A stretch of 12,491 bases of DNA from an uncultured Collinsella sp. (GCA_900543515.1 UQRW01000052.1:1-12491); one strand, 5' to 3'. Positions 1 through 6,328 are shown, counted from the stretch's first letter. Program-made: numbers and translations. The notes: generated from the sequence alone by a model not told the origin.

Positions 1-54
1 GAACCCGAATGTGAATACTGCGATTTGTCGACGCTCGCCCCCTCACGCGCGTGA
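1..54 (+). pseudogene. whiA: 5' fragment of whiA in frame 1, cut by the window edge and separated from the main frame
   Basis: Frame 1 reads through EPECEYCDLSTLA, then PSRA, and stops at TGA 52-54. Residues up to LSTLA look like the WhiA N-terminal region, which in the family runs Cys-x-x-x-x-Leu-x-Ala-Leu-x-Arg-x-x-Gly-x-Leu. The continuation (LTRVSGTLSLTG) is found only in frame 3 from about position 42. Adding one G near positions 38-41 (GCCCCCTC becoming GCCGCCCTC) gives LSTLAALTRVSGTLSLTG, which restores the family spacing. Frame 3 itself has a TGA at 12-14, so it cannot supply this N-terminus. The fragment is therefore the same gene, broken either by a true single-base deletion or by a sequencing or assembly error in the C run. 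Confidence 0.6.
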
Positions 55-887
55 GTGGTACGCTCTCGCTTACCGGCTCTGGGCGGTATCGTTTGACGGT
101 TGCGACTGAGACGGGAGCCGTCGCGCGCACGATGATCACGCTGACGCATCGTATCCTTAAGCTCAAAACGGAGTTCACCGTCCGCAAATCTGTATTGCAT
201 AAGGTTCGAAACTACCTCATCACCTTGCCTGATCAGCCAGACCTGGATAAGGCTCTGGTGCTGCTGGGTATCCTCGACCGTAGGGGGGGACTTGTCGCCG
301 GCGTACCCCGACATATCGTTGCCCGTCCTTGCTGTAGACTTGCCTATATCCGCGGCGCGCTCATCGCGGGCGGCTTCGTGGCCGATCCACGAGGCGATTT
401 TCATTTGGAGATCGCGGTGCAGGGCGAGCAATATGCCAAGGGGCTTTGCGATCTGTTGGAGCAGATTGGGGTCCATGCTCGTGTTAATGCACGGCGGGGG
501 TCATATGCCGTGTACATTAAGAGCGCCGAGGAAATCGAGCATCTTTTAAAGCTGATTGGTGCCAAGCGCAGCGTTGCCGAGATTGAGGAGGCGCGCGCGG
601 TCAAGTTGGTTAAGAACGATGTGAACCGTCGCGTGAACGCCGAGCTCGCCAACCAGACCAGAAGTGCCGGCGCTGCCCAACATCAGCTTGCGCTTATCGA
701 TGAGCTCGAGCAACGTGGCCTTCGCGATGCGCTTCCGGATGCCTTGGCGGTCTTTTGCGACCTGCGCGAGCGCTATCCCGATCTGTCGCTGCGCGATCTG
801 GGCGAGATGGCCGACCCTCCCTTGTCGAAGTCGGCCCTCTACCATCGTGTTTTGAGGCTTGAAAAGCTCATTGAAGCAAACAGGTAG
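51..887 (+). CDS. whiA: DNA-binding protein WhiA (main part, 5' end out of frame)
   Basis: WhiA is a DNA-binding protein required for sporulation gene control in Streptomyces and linked to cell division and chromosome segregation in Bacillus. It joins a degenerate LAGLIDADG homing-endonuclease-like domain to a C-terminal helix-turn-helix. The 278 visible residues include TETGAVAR near the start, YIRGALIAGGFVADPRGDFH (about residues 98-117, the LAGLIDADG core), NDVNRRVNAELANQTRSAGA (about 189-208), and the C-terminal helix-turn-helix DLSLRDLGEMADPPLSKSAL followed by YHRVLRLEKL. The GTG at 51 is only where this frame becomes usable: it has no Shine-Dalgarno sequence and corresponds to the Val of TRVSG inside the protein. 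About 40 residues before it are missing or out of frame. In many Gram-positives whiA follows rapZ and yvcK, which would lie left of the window. Family assignment is secure; whether the gene is functional is not. Confidence 0.9.
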   Translation: MSGTLSLTGSGRYRLTVATETGAVARTMITLTHRILKLKTEFTVRKSVLHKVRNYLITLPDQPDLDKALVLLGILDRRGGLVAGVPRHIVARPCCRLAYIRGALIAGGFVADPRGDFHLEIAVQGEQYAKGLCDLLEQIGVHARVNARRGSYAVYIKSAEEIEHLLKLIGAKRSVAEIEEARAVKLVKNDVNRRVNAELANQTRSAGAAQHQLALIDELEQRGLRDALPDALAVFCDLRERYPDLSLRDLGEMADPPLSKSALYHRVLRLEKLIEANR

Positions 888-932
888 TTGAGCGAAACTG
901 CTTATATACGGATTTAACTGCTGTTTTACTCT

Positions 933-946
933 TTAAAACGTTTTAA
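933..946. promoter_or_regulatory. 14-bp perfect palindrome upstream of gap, candidate operator
   Basis: TTAAAACGTTTTAA is a perfect inverted repeat lying about 57 bp upstream of the putative gap -10 box, in an AT-rich stretch. The central AACGTT resembles the cores of LacI/CcpA-type operators, but the flanks do not match a cre site closely. The sequence and symmetry are seen directly; a role as regulator-binding site for gap is inferred from position only. It is too AT-rich and lacks a loop, so it is unlikely to act as a whiA terminator. Confidence 0.35.
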
Positions 947-978
947 CGTAAATTTGATTTTCAATTTCGAGCATTCTC

Positions 979-1008
979 GTGAAATTCAAGTCAAAAAAAA
1001 GGTATATT
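979..1008 (+). promoter_or_regulatory. Putative sigma-A-type promoter of gap
   Basis: The -10 hexamer TATATT is at 1003-1008 (5 of 6 matches to TATAAT). A -35-like GTGAAA is at 979-984 (4 of 6 matches to TTGACA) with an 18-bp spacer. The spacer contains an eight-A run at 993-1000. The predicted transcript would begin near 1015 and give a leader of about 65 nt. No better -10 was seen between whiA and gap. The -10 box is convincing and the -35 is moderate. Confidence 0.5.
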
Positions 1009-1028
1009 AGGCGAGTGGTTAGTTTGTG

Positions 1029-1063
1029 GGCCTCAACGGCAGGCGCTGTAGCTTGCGGGGGCC
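1029..1063 (+). promoter_or_regulatory. Stem-loop in the gap mRNA leader
   Basis: GCAGGC (1039-1044) pairs with GCTTGC (1051-1056) with one G-U pair and a six-base loop. GGCC (1029-1032) can pair with GGCC (1060-1063) outside it across an internal loop. The structure ends about six bases before the Shine-Dalgarno region (AAAGGAG, 1069-1075). It has no U-run, so it is not a terminator. A transcript-stabilising or translation-modulating role is inference, and no known riboswitch is recognised. Confidence 0.3.
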
Positions 1064-1080
1064 TTACGAAAGGAGACACA

Positions 1081-2106
1081 ATGGCAGTAAAGGTTGCTAT
1101 TAACGGCTTCGGTCGCATCGGTCGTCTGGCTTTCCGTCAGATGTTCGGTCATGAGGGCTCCGAGATCGTCGCTATCAACGACCTCACCTCTCCCGATATG
1201 CTCGCTTACCTGCTGAAGTACGACTCCACGCAGGGCAACTACGCTCGCGATCACGAGGTCGTTGCTGGCGAGGATTCCATCACCGTTGACGGCAAGGAGA
1301 TCAAGATCTACAAGGAGGCCGACGCCAACAACCTGCCTTGGGGCGACCTCGACGTCGACGTCGTTCTCGAGTGCACCGGCTTCTACACCAGCAAGGCTAA
1401 GGCTCAGGCCCACATCAACGCTGGCGCCAAGAAGGTCGTCATCTCCGCTCCGGCTGGCAGCGATCTGCCCACCATCGTGTACAACGTCAACCACGAGACG
1501 CTGACCGCTGAGGACAACATCATCTCCGCTGCTTCCTGCACCACCAACTGCCTCGCCCCGATGGCCAAGGGTCTGAACGACTTCGCTCCCATCGTGTCCG
1601 GCATCATGACTACCATTCACGCCTGGACTGGCGACCAGATGCCGCTCGACGGCCCGCAGCGCAAGGGCAACAAGCGTCGTAGCCGCGCCTGCGCCGTCAA
1701 CATCGTCCCCAACACCACCGGTGCTGCCAAGGCTATCGGCCTGGTTCTCCCCGAGCTCAACGGTAAGCTCATCGGTGCCGCCCAGCGCGTCCCGACGCCG
1801 ACCGGCTCCATCACCAACCTCTACGCTGTCGTTGACAAGAAGGTCACCGTCGACGAGGTCAACGCTGCTATGAAGGCCTACGCTGCCACCATCTCCGAGA
1901 CCTTCGGTTACAACGAGGACGACATCGTCTCCACCGATATCATCGGCGAGACCCACGGCTCCATCTTCGACGCCACTCAGACCATGTGCTCTGACCTCGG
2001 CAACGGCCAGACCCTCGTTCAGGTCACCTCTTGGTACGACAACGAGAACTCCTACACCTCTCAGATGGTCCGCACCATCAAGTACTTCGAGAAGTTCGTT
2101 GCTTAA
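1081..2106 (+). CDS. gap: Type I glyceraldehyde-3-phosphate dehydrogenase
   Basis: This enzyme oxidises and phosphorylates glyceraldehyde 3-phosphate to 1,3-bisphosphoglycerate with NAD+, in the cytoplasm. The protein has 341 residues, normal for the family. The N-terminal Rossmann motif is GFGRIGR (residues 9-15). Asn-Asp in VAINDLT fits NAD rather than NADP preference. The active-site segment ASCTTNCLAP carries catalytic Cys153, and TTIHAWTGDQ carries His180. The C-terminal SWYDNENSYTSQMV is also typical. ATG 1081 is chosen because AAAGGAG lies just upstream and MAVKVAINGFG is the classic N-terminus; an in-frame GTG at 979 would add 34 residues unlike the family and overlaps the promoter. 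Codon use is strongly biased, as expected for high expression. A strong terminator follows directly, so gap can be transcribed alone as well as leading the glycolytic block. Confidence 0.97.
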   Translation: MAVKVAINGFGRIGRLAFRQMFGHEGSEIVAINDLTSPDMLAYLLKYDSTQGNYARDHEVVAGEDSITVDGKEIKIYKEADANNLPWGDLDVDVVLECTGFYTSKAKAQAHINAGAKKVVISAPAGSDLPTIVYNVNHETLTAEDNIISAASCTTNCLAPMAKGLNDFAPIVSGIMTTIHAWTGDQMPLDGPQRKGNKRRSRACAVNIVPNTTGAAKAIGLVLPELNGKLIGAAQRVPTPTGSITNLYAVVDKKVTVDEVNAAMKAYAATISETFGYNEDDIVSTDIIGETHGSIFDATQTMCSDLGNGQTLVQVTSWYDNENSYTSQMVRTIKYFEKFVA

Positions 2107-2143
2107 TTTAGCTTTTAGCGAATAGCTCGTTGAGCGTCTAAAG

Positions 2144-2190
2144 AAGGGCGCGGCCTTATAGGGCTTACACCCTAGGGTCGCGCCCTTTTT
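2144..2190 (+). terminator. Rho-independent terminator between gap and pgk
   Basis: The outer stem AAGGGCGCGGCC (2144-2155) pairs with GGTCGCGCCCTT (2176-2187) with one G-U pair. It encloses an inner stem TAGGG (2159-2163) with CCCTA (2170-2174) around the loop CTTACA. A five-T run (2186-2190) follows. It lies 37 nt after the gap stop codon. Because no strong promoter is visible before pgk, it may be a partial terminator that lets some transcripts continue. Confidence 0.85.
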
Positions 2191-2200
2191 ATAAGAAATC

Positions 2201-2223
2201 GTCTGCCGTAATGGGAGGCAGAC
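2201..2223 (+). promoter_or_regulatory. Perfect 7-bp stem-loop in the pgk leader
   Basis: GTCTGCC (2201-2207) and GGCAGAC (2217-2223) form a perfect stem with a nine-base loop, 23 nt upstream of the pgk ATG and 10 nt after the gap terminator T-run. It has no T-run of its own. A TATAAG at 2190-2195 could be a -10 box for a pgk promoter, but no good -35 is present. The stem may be an RNA structure or a DNA operator; sequence alone does not decide. Confidence 0.35.
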
Positions 2224-2246
2224 ACGTACGAAAGGTAGAAGCAAAC

Positions 2247-3437
2247 ATGGCCTTTACCAAGAAGACCGTCCGCGACATCGATGTCGACGGCAAGCGCGTT
2301 CTCGTCCGCGTTGACTTTAACGTGCCTATCAAGGATGGCGTCGTTGGCGACACCACCCGTATCAAGGCTGCCCTGCCCACCATCAACTATCTCGTTGAGC
2401 ACAATGCTCGCGTCATCCTCATGAGCCACCTCGGCCGTCCCGATGGCACCGGCTTCCAGCCCGAGCTGTCCCTCGAGCCCGTCGCCAAGAAGCTCGCCGA
2501 GCTCTCTGGTCTCGACGTCGCCTTTGTCGCCGACACTTACGGCGAGAAGGCTGCCGAGGCTGTCGCTGCCGTCGAGCCGGGCAAGGTTCTCGTTCTCGAG
2601 AACGTCCGCTTCGATAAGCGTGAGAAGAAGAACGATCCCGAGATCGCCAAGAAGCTCGCTTCCTATGGTGACGTCTTCGTTCTCGATGCCTTCGGCACCG
2701 CTCACCGCGCCCAGGGTTCCGTCGTGGGCCCCGCCGCTTACCTGCCCGCAGTCGCTGGCTTCCTGCTCGAGAAGGAGGTCGACACGCTGACCGGCATCTT
2801 CGCCGAGCCCGAGCGTCCCTTCGTCGCTATCGTCGGCGGTTCCAAGGTTTCCTCCAAGATCGGTGTTCTCGATCACCTCATCGACTCTGCTGATACCCTG
2901 ATCATCGGTGGCGGCATGGCCTACACCTTCTTCCTGGCTCAGGGCCTGTCCGTTGGTCAGTCCCTCAAGGAAGAGGACTGGGTCGAGCGCGCTGGCGAGA
3001 TGCTCAAGAAGGCCGAGGAGAAGGGCGTCAAGATCCTGCTCCCCATCGACAACCGTGTTGCCGATCACTTTGGCGAGGACGCTGTCCCCGAGGTTGTCGC
3101 TTCCGACGCTATCCCCGACGATCGTGAGGGTATGGACATCGGCCCCAAGACCGAGGAACTCTACGCCGAGGCCGTCAAGGGCGCCAAGACCGTGTTCTGG
3201 AATGGCCCCATGGGCGTCTTCGAGTTCGATAACTTCGCTCACGGCACCCAGGCTATCGCCGAGGCTGTCGCCGAGGCCGACTGCACCTCGATCATCGGTG
3301 GTGGCGATTCCGTCGCGGCCGTCAACAAGTTTAACCTGGCCGACAAGATGAGCTGGATTTCCACCGGCGGTGGCGCTTCCATGGAGCTCGTCGAGGGTAA
3401 GGCCCTGCCCGGAGTGGAGGCGCTTCTCGATGCCTAA
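2247..3437 (+). CDS. pgk: Phosphoglycerate kinase
   Basis: This enzyme transfers the acyl phosphate of 1,3-bisphosphoglycerate to ADP, giving 3-phosphoglycerate and ATP, one of the two ATP-yielding steps of glycolysis. At 396 residues it is full length. The N-terminal domain has RVDFNVPIKDG (substrate residues Arg21, Asp23 and Asn25), SHLGRPDG, LENVRF and DAFGTAHRAQGSVVG. The C-terminal nucleotide domain has AIVGGSKVSSKIGVL, FWNGPMGVFEFDNFAHGT and the glycine-rich IIGGGDS and STGGGASMELVEGK segments. ATG 2247 gives the usual N-terminus; the preceding GAAAGG (2230-2235) is a rather weak and distant Shine-Dalgarno sequence. An upstream in-frame ATG at 2211 lies inside the leader stem-loop and would add 12 atypical residues. 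The gene's last 8 nt overlap tpiA, implying translational coupling. Confidence 0.97.
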   Translation: MAFTKKTVRDIDVDGKRVLVRVDFNVPIKDGVVGDTTRIKAALPTINYLVEHNARVILMSHLGRPDGTGFQPELSLEPVAKKLAELSGLDVAFVADTYGEKAAEAVAAVEPGKVLVLENVRFDKREKKNDPEIAKKLASYGDVFVLDAFGTAHRAQGSVVGPAAYLPAVAGFLLEKEVDTLTGIFAEPERPFVAIVGGSKVSSKIGVLDHLIDSADTLIIGGGMAYTFFLAQGLSVGQSLKEEDWVERAGEMLKKAEEKGVKILLPIDNRVADHFGEDAVPEVVASDAIPDDREGMDIGPKTEELYAEAVKGAKTVFWNGPMGVFEFDNFAHGTQAIAEAVAEADCTSIIGGGDSVAAVNKFNLADKMSWISTGGGASMELVEGKALPGVEALLDA

Positions 3438-4197
3438 TCGCACCCTTCTTATCGCTGGTAACTGGAAGATGAACAACGACGTCGCCGAGGCTGCCAAGCT
3501 CGCCGACGAGCTGGCTCAGGCTCTGCCCGAGGTTCCGGCTGGCGTCGAGGTACTCGTCTGCCCTCCGACCATCGACATCACCACGGTTCATGACCGCATT
3601 CAGGCTGCCCCCATCGCCCTCGGTGCACAGAACGTGTACTGGGAGGCCAAGGGTGCCTTCACCGGTGAGTCCTCTTGCGACATGCTCAAGTCCGCTGGCT
3701 GCACCTACTGCATCATCGGTCACTCCGAGCGTCGCGACTACTTCCACGAGACCGACGAGGACCAGAACAAGAAGGCCAAGGCTCTCGTTGCCGCCGGCCT
3801 TGTTCCCGTCTTCTGCTGCGGCGAGTCCCTCGAGGTCCGCGAGGCCGGCACCTATGTCGAGCACGTCGTGAACCAGGTCAAGGCTGGCCTTGCTGGTCTT
3901 GAGATCACCTGCCCCAAGCAGGTCGTCGTCGCCTATGAGCCCATCTGGGCCATCGGCACCGGCAAGACCGCTACCGCCGAGGACGCTCAGGAGGTCTGCG
4001 GCGCTATCCGTGAGACCCTCAAGGAGATGTTCGGCGAGGGGCTCGCCAACGGCATCCGCGTTCTCTACGGTGGTTCCGCCAAGCCCGGTAACATCGCCGA
4101 GCTCGTCGCCAAGCCCGACGTTGACGGCGCCCTCGTGGGCGGCGCTTCGCTCAAGGCTGCCGACTTCGCCTCTATGGTCGTCAAGGCAGGCGAGTAG
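3430..4197 (+). CDS. tpiA: Triose-phosphate isomerase
   Basis: This enzyme interconverts dihydroxyacetone phosphate and glyceraldehyde 3-phosphate, feeding the gap-pgk steps encoded upstream. The 255-residue protein is a complete TIM barrel. It has AGNWKMN (Asn11, Lys13), IIGHSERR with catalytic His98, and VAYEPIWAIGTGKTA with catalytic Glu170 followed by the phosphate-gripping loop 6. The C-terminal phosphate-binding YGGSAKPGN and GALVGGASL segments are present. The start ATG lies within the end of pgk (8-nt overlap in another frame), with GGAGG at 3416-3420 nine bases upstream. A longer reading of this frame from 3370 is only pgk sequence in a shifted frame. gpmI begins 5 nt after the stop, so pgk-tpiA-gpmI form one transcription unit. 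Confidence 0.97.
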   Translation: MPNRTLLIAGNWKMNNDVAEAAKLADELAQALPEVPAGVEVLVCPPTIDITTVHDRIQAAPIALGAQNVYWEAKGAFTGESSCDMLKSAGCTYCIIGHSERRDYFHETDEDQNKKAKALVAAGLVPVFCCGESLEVREAGTYVEHVVNQVKAGLAGLEITCPKQVVVAYEPIWAIGTGKTATAEDAQEVCGAIRETLKEMFGEGLANGIRVLYGGSAKPGNIAELVAKPDVDGALVGGASLKAADFASMVVKAGE

Positions 4198-4202
4198 GAC
4201 AT

Positions 4203-5756
4203 ATGGCACAACGTCATCTTCCTGCACTCCTGATTATCATGGACGGCTGCGGCCTGGCTCCGGCTGATGGCGAGAACGCCGTCGCCGCTGCCAAGACGCC
4301 CTTCCTTGATGGCCTGTACGAGAAGTATCCTCACACCACGCTCGGTGCTTCGGGCGAGGACGTGGGCCTTCCCGACGGCCAGATGGGCAACTCCGAGGTG
4401 GGTCACCTCAACATCGGTGCCGGTCGCATCGTGTTCCAGGAGCTTTCGCGCATCAACAATGCCATCAAGGACGGCTCCATCGCCAAGAACGAGGTTTTCG
4501 TCAAGGCCATGGACGATGTCAAGGCTGACGGCAAGACTCTCCACCTCATGGGCCTTATGAGCCCTGGCGGCGTTCACTCCCACATGAACCACGTCGAGGC
4601 TCTGGTCAAGATGGCTGCCGAGCATGGTGTCAAGACCGTTCGCGTCCACGCCTTCATGGATGGCCGCGACGTTGACCCGCAGTCCGGTGCCGGTTACATG
4701 AGTGAGTTCTGCGCCTTCCTGGCCAAGATTTCCGAGGAGACCGGTTGCGACGCTCGCGTTGCCACCGTCTCGGGTCGTTATTGGGCGATGGACCGCGACA
4801 ACCGTTGGGAGCGCATCCAGCGCGCCTACGACGTCATGGTCAACGCGTCCGATGCTGATACCGACCCCGTTGCCGGTATCAAGGCCTACTACGAGAAGGA
4901 CCCGCGCGGCGACGAGTTCGTCGAGCCCTTCGCTGCCCACAACGAGGGCATCCACGAGGGCGACGCGGCTATTTTCTTCAACTTCCGTCCCGACCGCGCA
5001 CGTCAGATGACCCGCGTGTTCACGGACAAGGAGTTCGACGGCTTTGAGCGCGAGCAGATCAAGCTCTCGCACTTTGTGACGATGACCGAGTACGATCCGA
5101 CGTTTGACGTCGAGGTCGCCTTCCCCAAGACGTTCCCCGAGAACGTCCTGGCCGACGTCATCGCCGCCAATGGCCTGAAGCAGCTGCACACTGCCGAGAC
5201 CGAGAAGTATGCCCACGTGACGTTCTTCCTCAACGGTGGCATCGAGGAGCCCAAGGAGGGCGAGGAGCGTGTGCTCGTCGCTTCCCCCAAGGTCGCTACC
5301 TACGATTTGCAGCCCGAGATGAGCGCTCCCGAGGTTACCGAGAAGCTTGTCGCCGCCATCAACGAGGATCGCGCTGATTTCTACATCGTGAACTTCGCGA
5401 ACTGCGACATGGTTGGTCACACCGGTGTCTTCGACGCCGCCGTTAAGGCCGTCGAGGCCGTTGACGATGCCCTGTCTAAGGTTGTCCCGGCGATTCTCGC
5501 CAAGGGCGGCTTTGCGCTGATCACCGCCGACCACGGCAACGCCGATCACATGTTTGACGTTGCTTCCGACGGTTCCAAGCATCCGTTTACGGCTCACACC
5601 ACCAACCGCGTTCCGTTCATCATCGTTGATGAGAAGGCCAAGCTCACCGGTATCGAGGACGGCCGTCTTTCCGATATCGCTCCGACCATGCTCACCATGG
5701 CTGGTATTGAGCCTTCCGCCGAGATGACGGGCCGCGTGCTCGCCACCGAGGCCTAA
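4203..5756 (+). CDS. gpmI: 2,3-bisphosphoglycerate-independent phosphoglycerate mutase
   Basis: This enzyme interconverts 3-phosphoglycerate and 2-phosphoglycerate through a phosphoserine intermediate and needs Mn2+. It belongs to the alkaline phosphatase superfamily and is unrelated to the cofactor-dependent GpmA. The 517 residues match the family length. Visible catalytic parts are IIMDGCG (metal ligand Asp14), MGNSEVGHLNIGAGR (Ser64), GGVHSHMNH (His125), MDGRDVDPQSG, NFRPDRARQMTR, NCDMVGHTG (Asp402, His406), ADHGNADHM (Asp443, His444) and AHTTNRVPF (His465). The usual Trp in the DGWG motif is Cys here, a tolerated variation. The start codon has a short AGGA (4196-4199) that overlaps the tpiA stop, which suggests reinitiation by ribosomes finishing tpiA. 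Enolase, often the next gene in Gram-positive clusters, is absent; a strong terminator follows instead. Confidence 0.97.
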   Translation: MAQRHLPALLIIMDGCGLAPADGENAVAAAKTPFLDGLYEKYPHTTLGASGEDVGLPDGQMGNSEVGHLNIGAGRIVFQELSRINNAIKDGSIAKNEVFVKAMDDVKADGKTLHLMGLMSPGGVHSHMNHVEALVKMAAEHGVKTVRVHAFMDGRDVDPQSGAGYMSEFCAFLAKISEETGCDARVATVSGRYWAMDRDNRWERIQRAYDVMVNASDADTDPVAGIKAYYEKDPRGDEFVEPFAAHNEGIHEGDAAIFFNFRPDRARQMTRVFTDKEFDGFEREQIKLSHFVTMTEYDPTFDVEVAFPKTFPENVLADVIAANGLKQLHTAETEKYAHVTFFLNGGIEEPKEGEERVLVASPKVATYDLQPEMSAPEVTEKLVAAINEDRADFYIVNFANCDMVGHTGVFDAAVKAVEAVDDALSKVVPAILAKGGFALITADHGNADHMFDVASDGSKHPFTAHTTNRVPFIIVDEKAKLTGIEDGRLSDIAPTMLTMAGIEPSAEMTGRVLATEA

Positions 5757-5779
5757 TAGAAAACAAATACCGTTTTCTA
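5757..5779 (+). repeat. 8-bp perfect inverted repeat directly after the gpmI stop codon
   Basis: TAGAAAAC (5757-5764) and GTTTTCTA (5772-5779) are perfect inverted copies around a seven-base loop, starting the base after the gpmI stop. It stands immediately before the GC-rich terminator and has no T-run. It may help protect the mRNA 3' end or may be fortuitous. Confidence 0.45.
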
Positions 5780-5781
5780 GT

Positions 5782-5816
5782 AAGGGGGTTGTCCACAACC
5801 GGACAACCCCCTTTTT
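5782..5816 (+). terminator. Rho-independent terminator after gpmI
   Basis: GGGGGTTGTCC (5784-5794) pairs perfectly with GGACAACCCCC (5801-5811) around a six-base loop. An AA before the stem and TTTTT (5812-5816) after it complete a classic intrinsic terminator. It ends the pgk-tpiA-gpmI transcript. Confidence 0.93.
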
Positions 5817-5875
5817 GGTATTTCTGCCATTTCCACCCCGTCCTTGAGTGGCAGGTAGGGGAGAGCGGGGGATTG

Positions 5876-5884
5876 TGGTACAGT
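5876..5884 (+). promoter_or_regulatory. Weak candidate extended -10 promoter for secG
   Basis: TGG followed by TACAGT (5879-5884) resembles an extended -10 element (TGn plus 4 of 6 matches to TATAAT), 36 nt upstream of the secG start codon. No -35 box sits at a suitable distance. secG lies between two strong terminators and so needs its own promoter; this is the most plausible site I can see. Confidence 0.3.
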
Positions 5885-5920
5885 ACTGGAGTTTAAACTG
5901 TTCTATTAAGGAGCTTATCT

Positions 5921-6175
5921 ATGGGTCCGTTCCAGATTCTTCTGTTTGTCGTTTGGGCTGTCTCTGCCGTGGCGCTGACGATTCTCGTCCTGATGCATTC
6001 CGGTAAGGGCACCGGCGTTTCGGATATGATCGCTAGCTCGCTGTATAACTCCAGCTCTGCCACGGGCGTCATGGAGCAGAACCTCGACCGCCTGACCGTC
6101 ATCATGGCTGTCGTGTTTGCCGTGTGCGTCGTGCTGTGCATGTTCTTCTTCCCGCAGGGCATCGTCGGCTACTAA
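5921..6175 (+). CDS. secG: Preprotein translocase subunit SecG
   Basis: SecG is the small, non-essential third subunit of the SecYEG protein-conducting channel in the cytoplasmic membrane and assists SecA-driven export. The 84-residue product has the expected topology of two membrane spans (about residues 5-26 and 58-77). The loop between them carries the family's Gly-rich segment LMHSGKGTGVSDM. The second span is preceded by NLDRLTVI, also typical. AAGGAG (5908-5913) stands seven bases before the ATG. The gene is monocistronic, with terminators on both sides. Its place next to glycolytic genes is conserved in many actinobacteria (gap-pgk-tpi-secG), which supports the assignment. Identity rests on size, topology and context because SecG sequences are poorly conserved. 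Confidence 0.9.
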   Translation: MGPFQILLFVVWAVSAVALTILVLMHSGKGTGVSDMIASSLYNSSSATGVMEQNLDRLTVIMAVVFAVCVVLCMFFFPQGIVGY

Positions 6176-6196
6176 GCACGAGCCGCATAAATATTC

Positions 6197-6228
6197 AAAA
6201 AGGGTCCCGTAAGTGCGGGACCCTTTTT
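6197..6228 (+). terminator. Rho-independent terminator after secG
   Basis: AAAAAGGGTCCCG (6197-6209) and CGGGACCCTTTTT (6216-6228) are perfect 13-base inverted arms around the loop TAAGTG. The A-run before and T-run after the GC stem mean it could work in either direction. It lies 21 nt downstream of the secG stop and separates secG from the opp region. Confidence 0.93.
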
Positions 6229-6297
6229 GTTTACATATTTGTAACAGAGTCAAAATATCCCCACATACTTCGCCCAACTAAAGAAATTCTCGACCGT

Positions 6298-6328
6298 TAA
6301 CCGGAATTAGCCCCAAATTGTGTATAAA
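6298..6328 (+). promoter_or_regulatory. Putative promoter of the opp operon
   Basis: TATAAA (6323-6328) is a good -10 hexamer in the AT-rich part of the 241-nt non-coding stretch between the secG terminator and oppA. TTAACC (6298-6303) is a possible -35 (4 of 6 matches) but with a 19-bp spacer, longer than ideal. Transcription from here would give a leader of about 135 nt. The rest of the stretch holds short inverted repeats (TTACA-TATT-TGTAA at 6231-6244 and an imperfect GTTC...GAAC hairpin at 6400-6437) and no gene that I can support. Confidence 0.35.

Noticed and set aside
979..1080. Extended gap start at GTG 979 (34 extra residues)
   Set aside because: The extension overlaps the putative promoter and leader, lacks a Shine-Dalgarno sequence and is unlike GAPDH N-termini. 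ATG 1081 has AAAGGAG directly upstream.
1033..2244. Long minus-strand open frame (403 codons) across gap
   Set aside because: It is codon-aligned antisense to gap. In that register stops arise only opposite TTA, CTA and TCA, which this highly biased gene avoids. The predicted protein is a Val/Gly/Asp/Leu-rich repeat-like sequence resembling no family, and no ribosome-binding site was seen.
2172..3497. Long minus-strand open frame (441 codons) across pgk
   Set aside because: This is codon-aligned antisense to pgk with low-complexity Leu/Gly/Asp composition, explained by codon bias as for gap.
4065..5798. Very long minus-strand open frame (577 codons) across gpmI
   Set aside because: It is in exact antisense codon register with gpmI and crosses the gpmI terminator. 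The composition is typical of a mirror frame and it has no recognisable domain.
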